Of a DNA stretch of 64,000 nt, positions 63,499-64,000 are shown one piece after another. The translations under genes and the position numbers were made by a program. The stretch spans positions 18,138-82,137 of the forward strand of contig NZ_JAMQQG010000045.1 of NCBI RefSeq assembly GCF_023716925.1. Direction: 5' to 3'. Within the stretch, counting starts at the first letter, position 1; every line of letters begins with the position of its first letter. Origin of the DNA: Frankia sp. R82 (lineage in GTDB: Bacteria > Actinomycetota > Actinomycetes > Frankiales > Frankiaceae). The notes beneath the pieces are model-generated. The model ran no database searches and was not told where the DNA came from. It worked only from the letters and a program-made list of their open reading frames with translations.

Positions 63499-64000
63499 AT
63501 GCTACCGACCGATCTGTTGACCGTCGGCGACCTGTCCGCGCGTAGTGGCTTCGCCCCGTCCGCCCTGCGGTACTACGAACGTCAGGGCCTGCTGACGGCC
63601 ACCCGCACCAGCGGTGGCCAGCGGCGATACGAGCGGCACGTGCTGCGCCGGCTGGCGTTCATCCGGGCGGCCACCGCCGTCGGCCTGAGCCTGGAGGAGG
63701 TGGCCGCGGCACTGGCCGCGCTACCCGAGTCCCGCACCCCCACCAAGGCGGACTGGACGGTGATCTCGCGCCGTTGGCGATCCCGACTGGACGAGGAGAT
63801 CGAGGCGCTCTCCGCCCTGCGGGACGGCCTCGACGCCTGCATCGGCTGCGGCTGTCTGTCCCTGCGCCGCTGTCGGATCTCCAATCCCGAGGACCGGATC
63901 GGCGCCTTCGGCCCGGGCGCCCGCGCCTTCCCGTCGGCGCTGCGCCGCACCGGCCATGGCCACCACGGCGGCCACCGCCCGCCTCAGCCGGGCGTGCGCC
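63499..64000 (+). CDS. soxR: SoxR-type MerR regulator (cut by the window end)
   Basis: The 167 visible residues start with a MerR HTH (LTVGDLSARSGFAPSALRYYERQGLLTATRTSGGQRRYERHVLRRLAFI in parts), a dimerisation helix (VGLSLEEVAAALAALPESRTPTKADWTVIS..W), and a four-Cys cluster CIGCGCLSLRRC that binds [2Fe-2S] in SoxR. In actinobacteria SoxR responds to redox-active compounds. The frame is still open at 64000; a His/Gly-rich tail is in progress. Confidence 0.92.
   Translation, partial: MLPTDLLTVGDLSARSGFAPSALRYYERQGLLTATRTSGGQRRYERHVLRRLAFIRAATAVGLSLEEVAAALAALPESRTPTKADWTVISRRWRSRLDEEIEALSALRDGLDACIGCGCLSLRRCRISNPEDRIGAFGPGARAFPSALRRTGHGHHGGHRPPQPGVR

Overview
The window is very GC-rich (GTG starts are common) and comes from an actinobacterium. 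The mix of DUF574/Methyltransf_19 methyltransferases, XRE/DUF5753-DUF397 pairs, NsdA-like HTH-TPR regulators, an EAD1-type protein and a TIR protein resembles Frankia or a close relative. The genus is inferred from gene content, not proven.

Layout. 1-1120 is chromosome: the start of an APC permease (minus strand) and the 5' part of a SAM-dependent methyltransferase gene. About 1121-33816 is a 32.7 kb integrated element that interrupts this gene exactly between codons. The 3' part of the gene resumes at 33820. Joining the flanks across a shared CCG restores a 279-residue reading frame that aligns throughout with an intact paralogue carried by the element. From the left end the element encodes a 193-aa protein coupled to a large serine recombinase, an unknown protein, an unknown/GIY-YIG divergent pair, a replication-relaxation protein, and a class I lanthipeptide cluster of the FxLD type (TPR protein, stand-alone SpaB_C protein, LanC, LanB, precursor, PIMT-like methyltransferase). 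Next come regulators (resolvase-like/HTH pair, NsdA-like HTH-TPR) and a phosphotransferase, a WhiJ-like group (ATPase, XRE-DUF5753, DUF397), another HTH-TPR regulator, a cargo operon (unknown, DUF574 methyltransferase, PHP phosphoesterase, degenerate PHP remnant, ROK-like protein), and two exported proteins. No FtsK/TraB-type transfer ATPase, relaxase or recognisable replication initiator is visible, so it looks like a mobilisable or decayed island rather than a complete ICE.

33820-64000 is chromosome: neutral zinc metallopeptidase, SnoaL-like protein, DUF2269-like membrane protein, Nudix-like/TerB fusion, SCP2 protein, class IV aminotransferase, a 705-aa TPR-like protein convergent with an EAD1-cyclase-like protein, malate dehydrogenase, an amino-acid-type ABC binding lipoprotein, a GlcG/HbpS protein, a separated DUF397/XRE pair, a double-module histidine kinase, HrpA helicase, a solitary TIR protein, a PHB-depolymerase-like esterase, GalT, and a SoxR-type MerR regulator cut by the window end.

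Most notable: the precise disruption and predicted restoration of the methyltransferase gene with a quasi-palindromic reconstructed attP; the lanthipeptide cluster predicted to introduce isoaspartate; the methyltransferase/PHP/ROK cargo operon; and several conflict-system proteins (EAD1-cyclase, solitary TIR, Nudix-TerB). All family assignments come from reading motifs; no database search was run.
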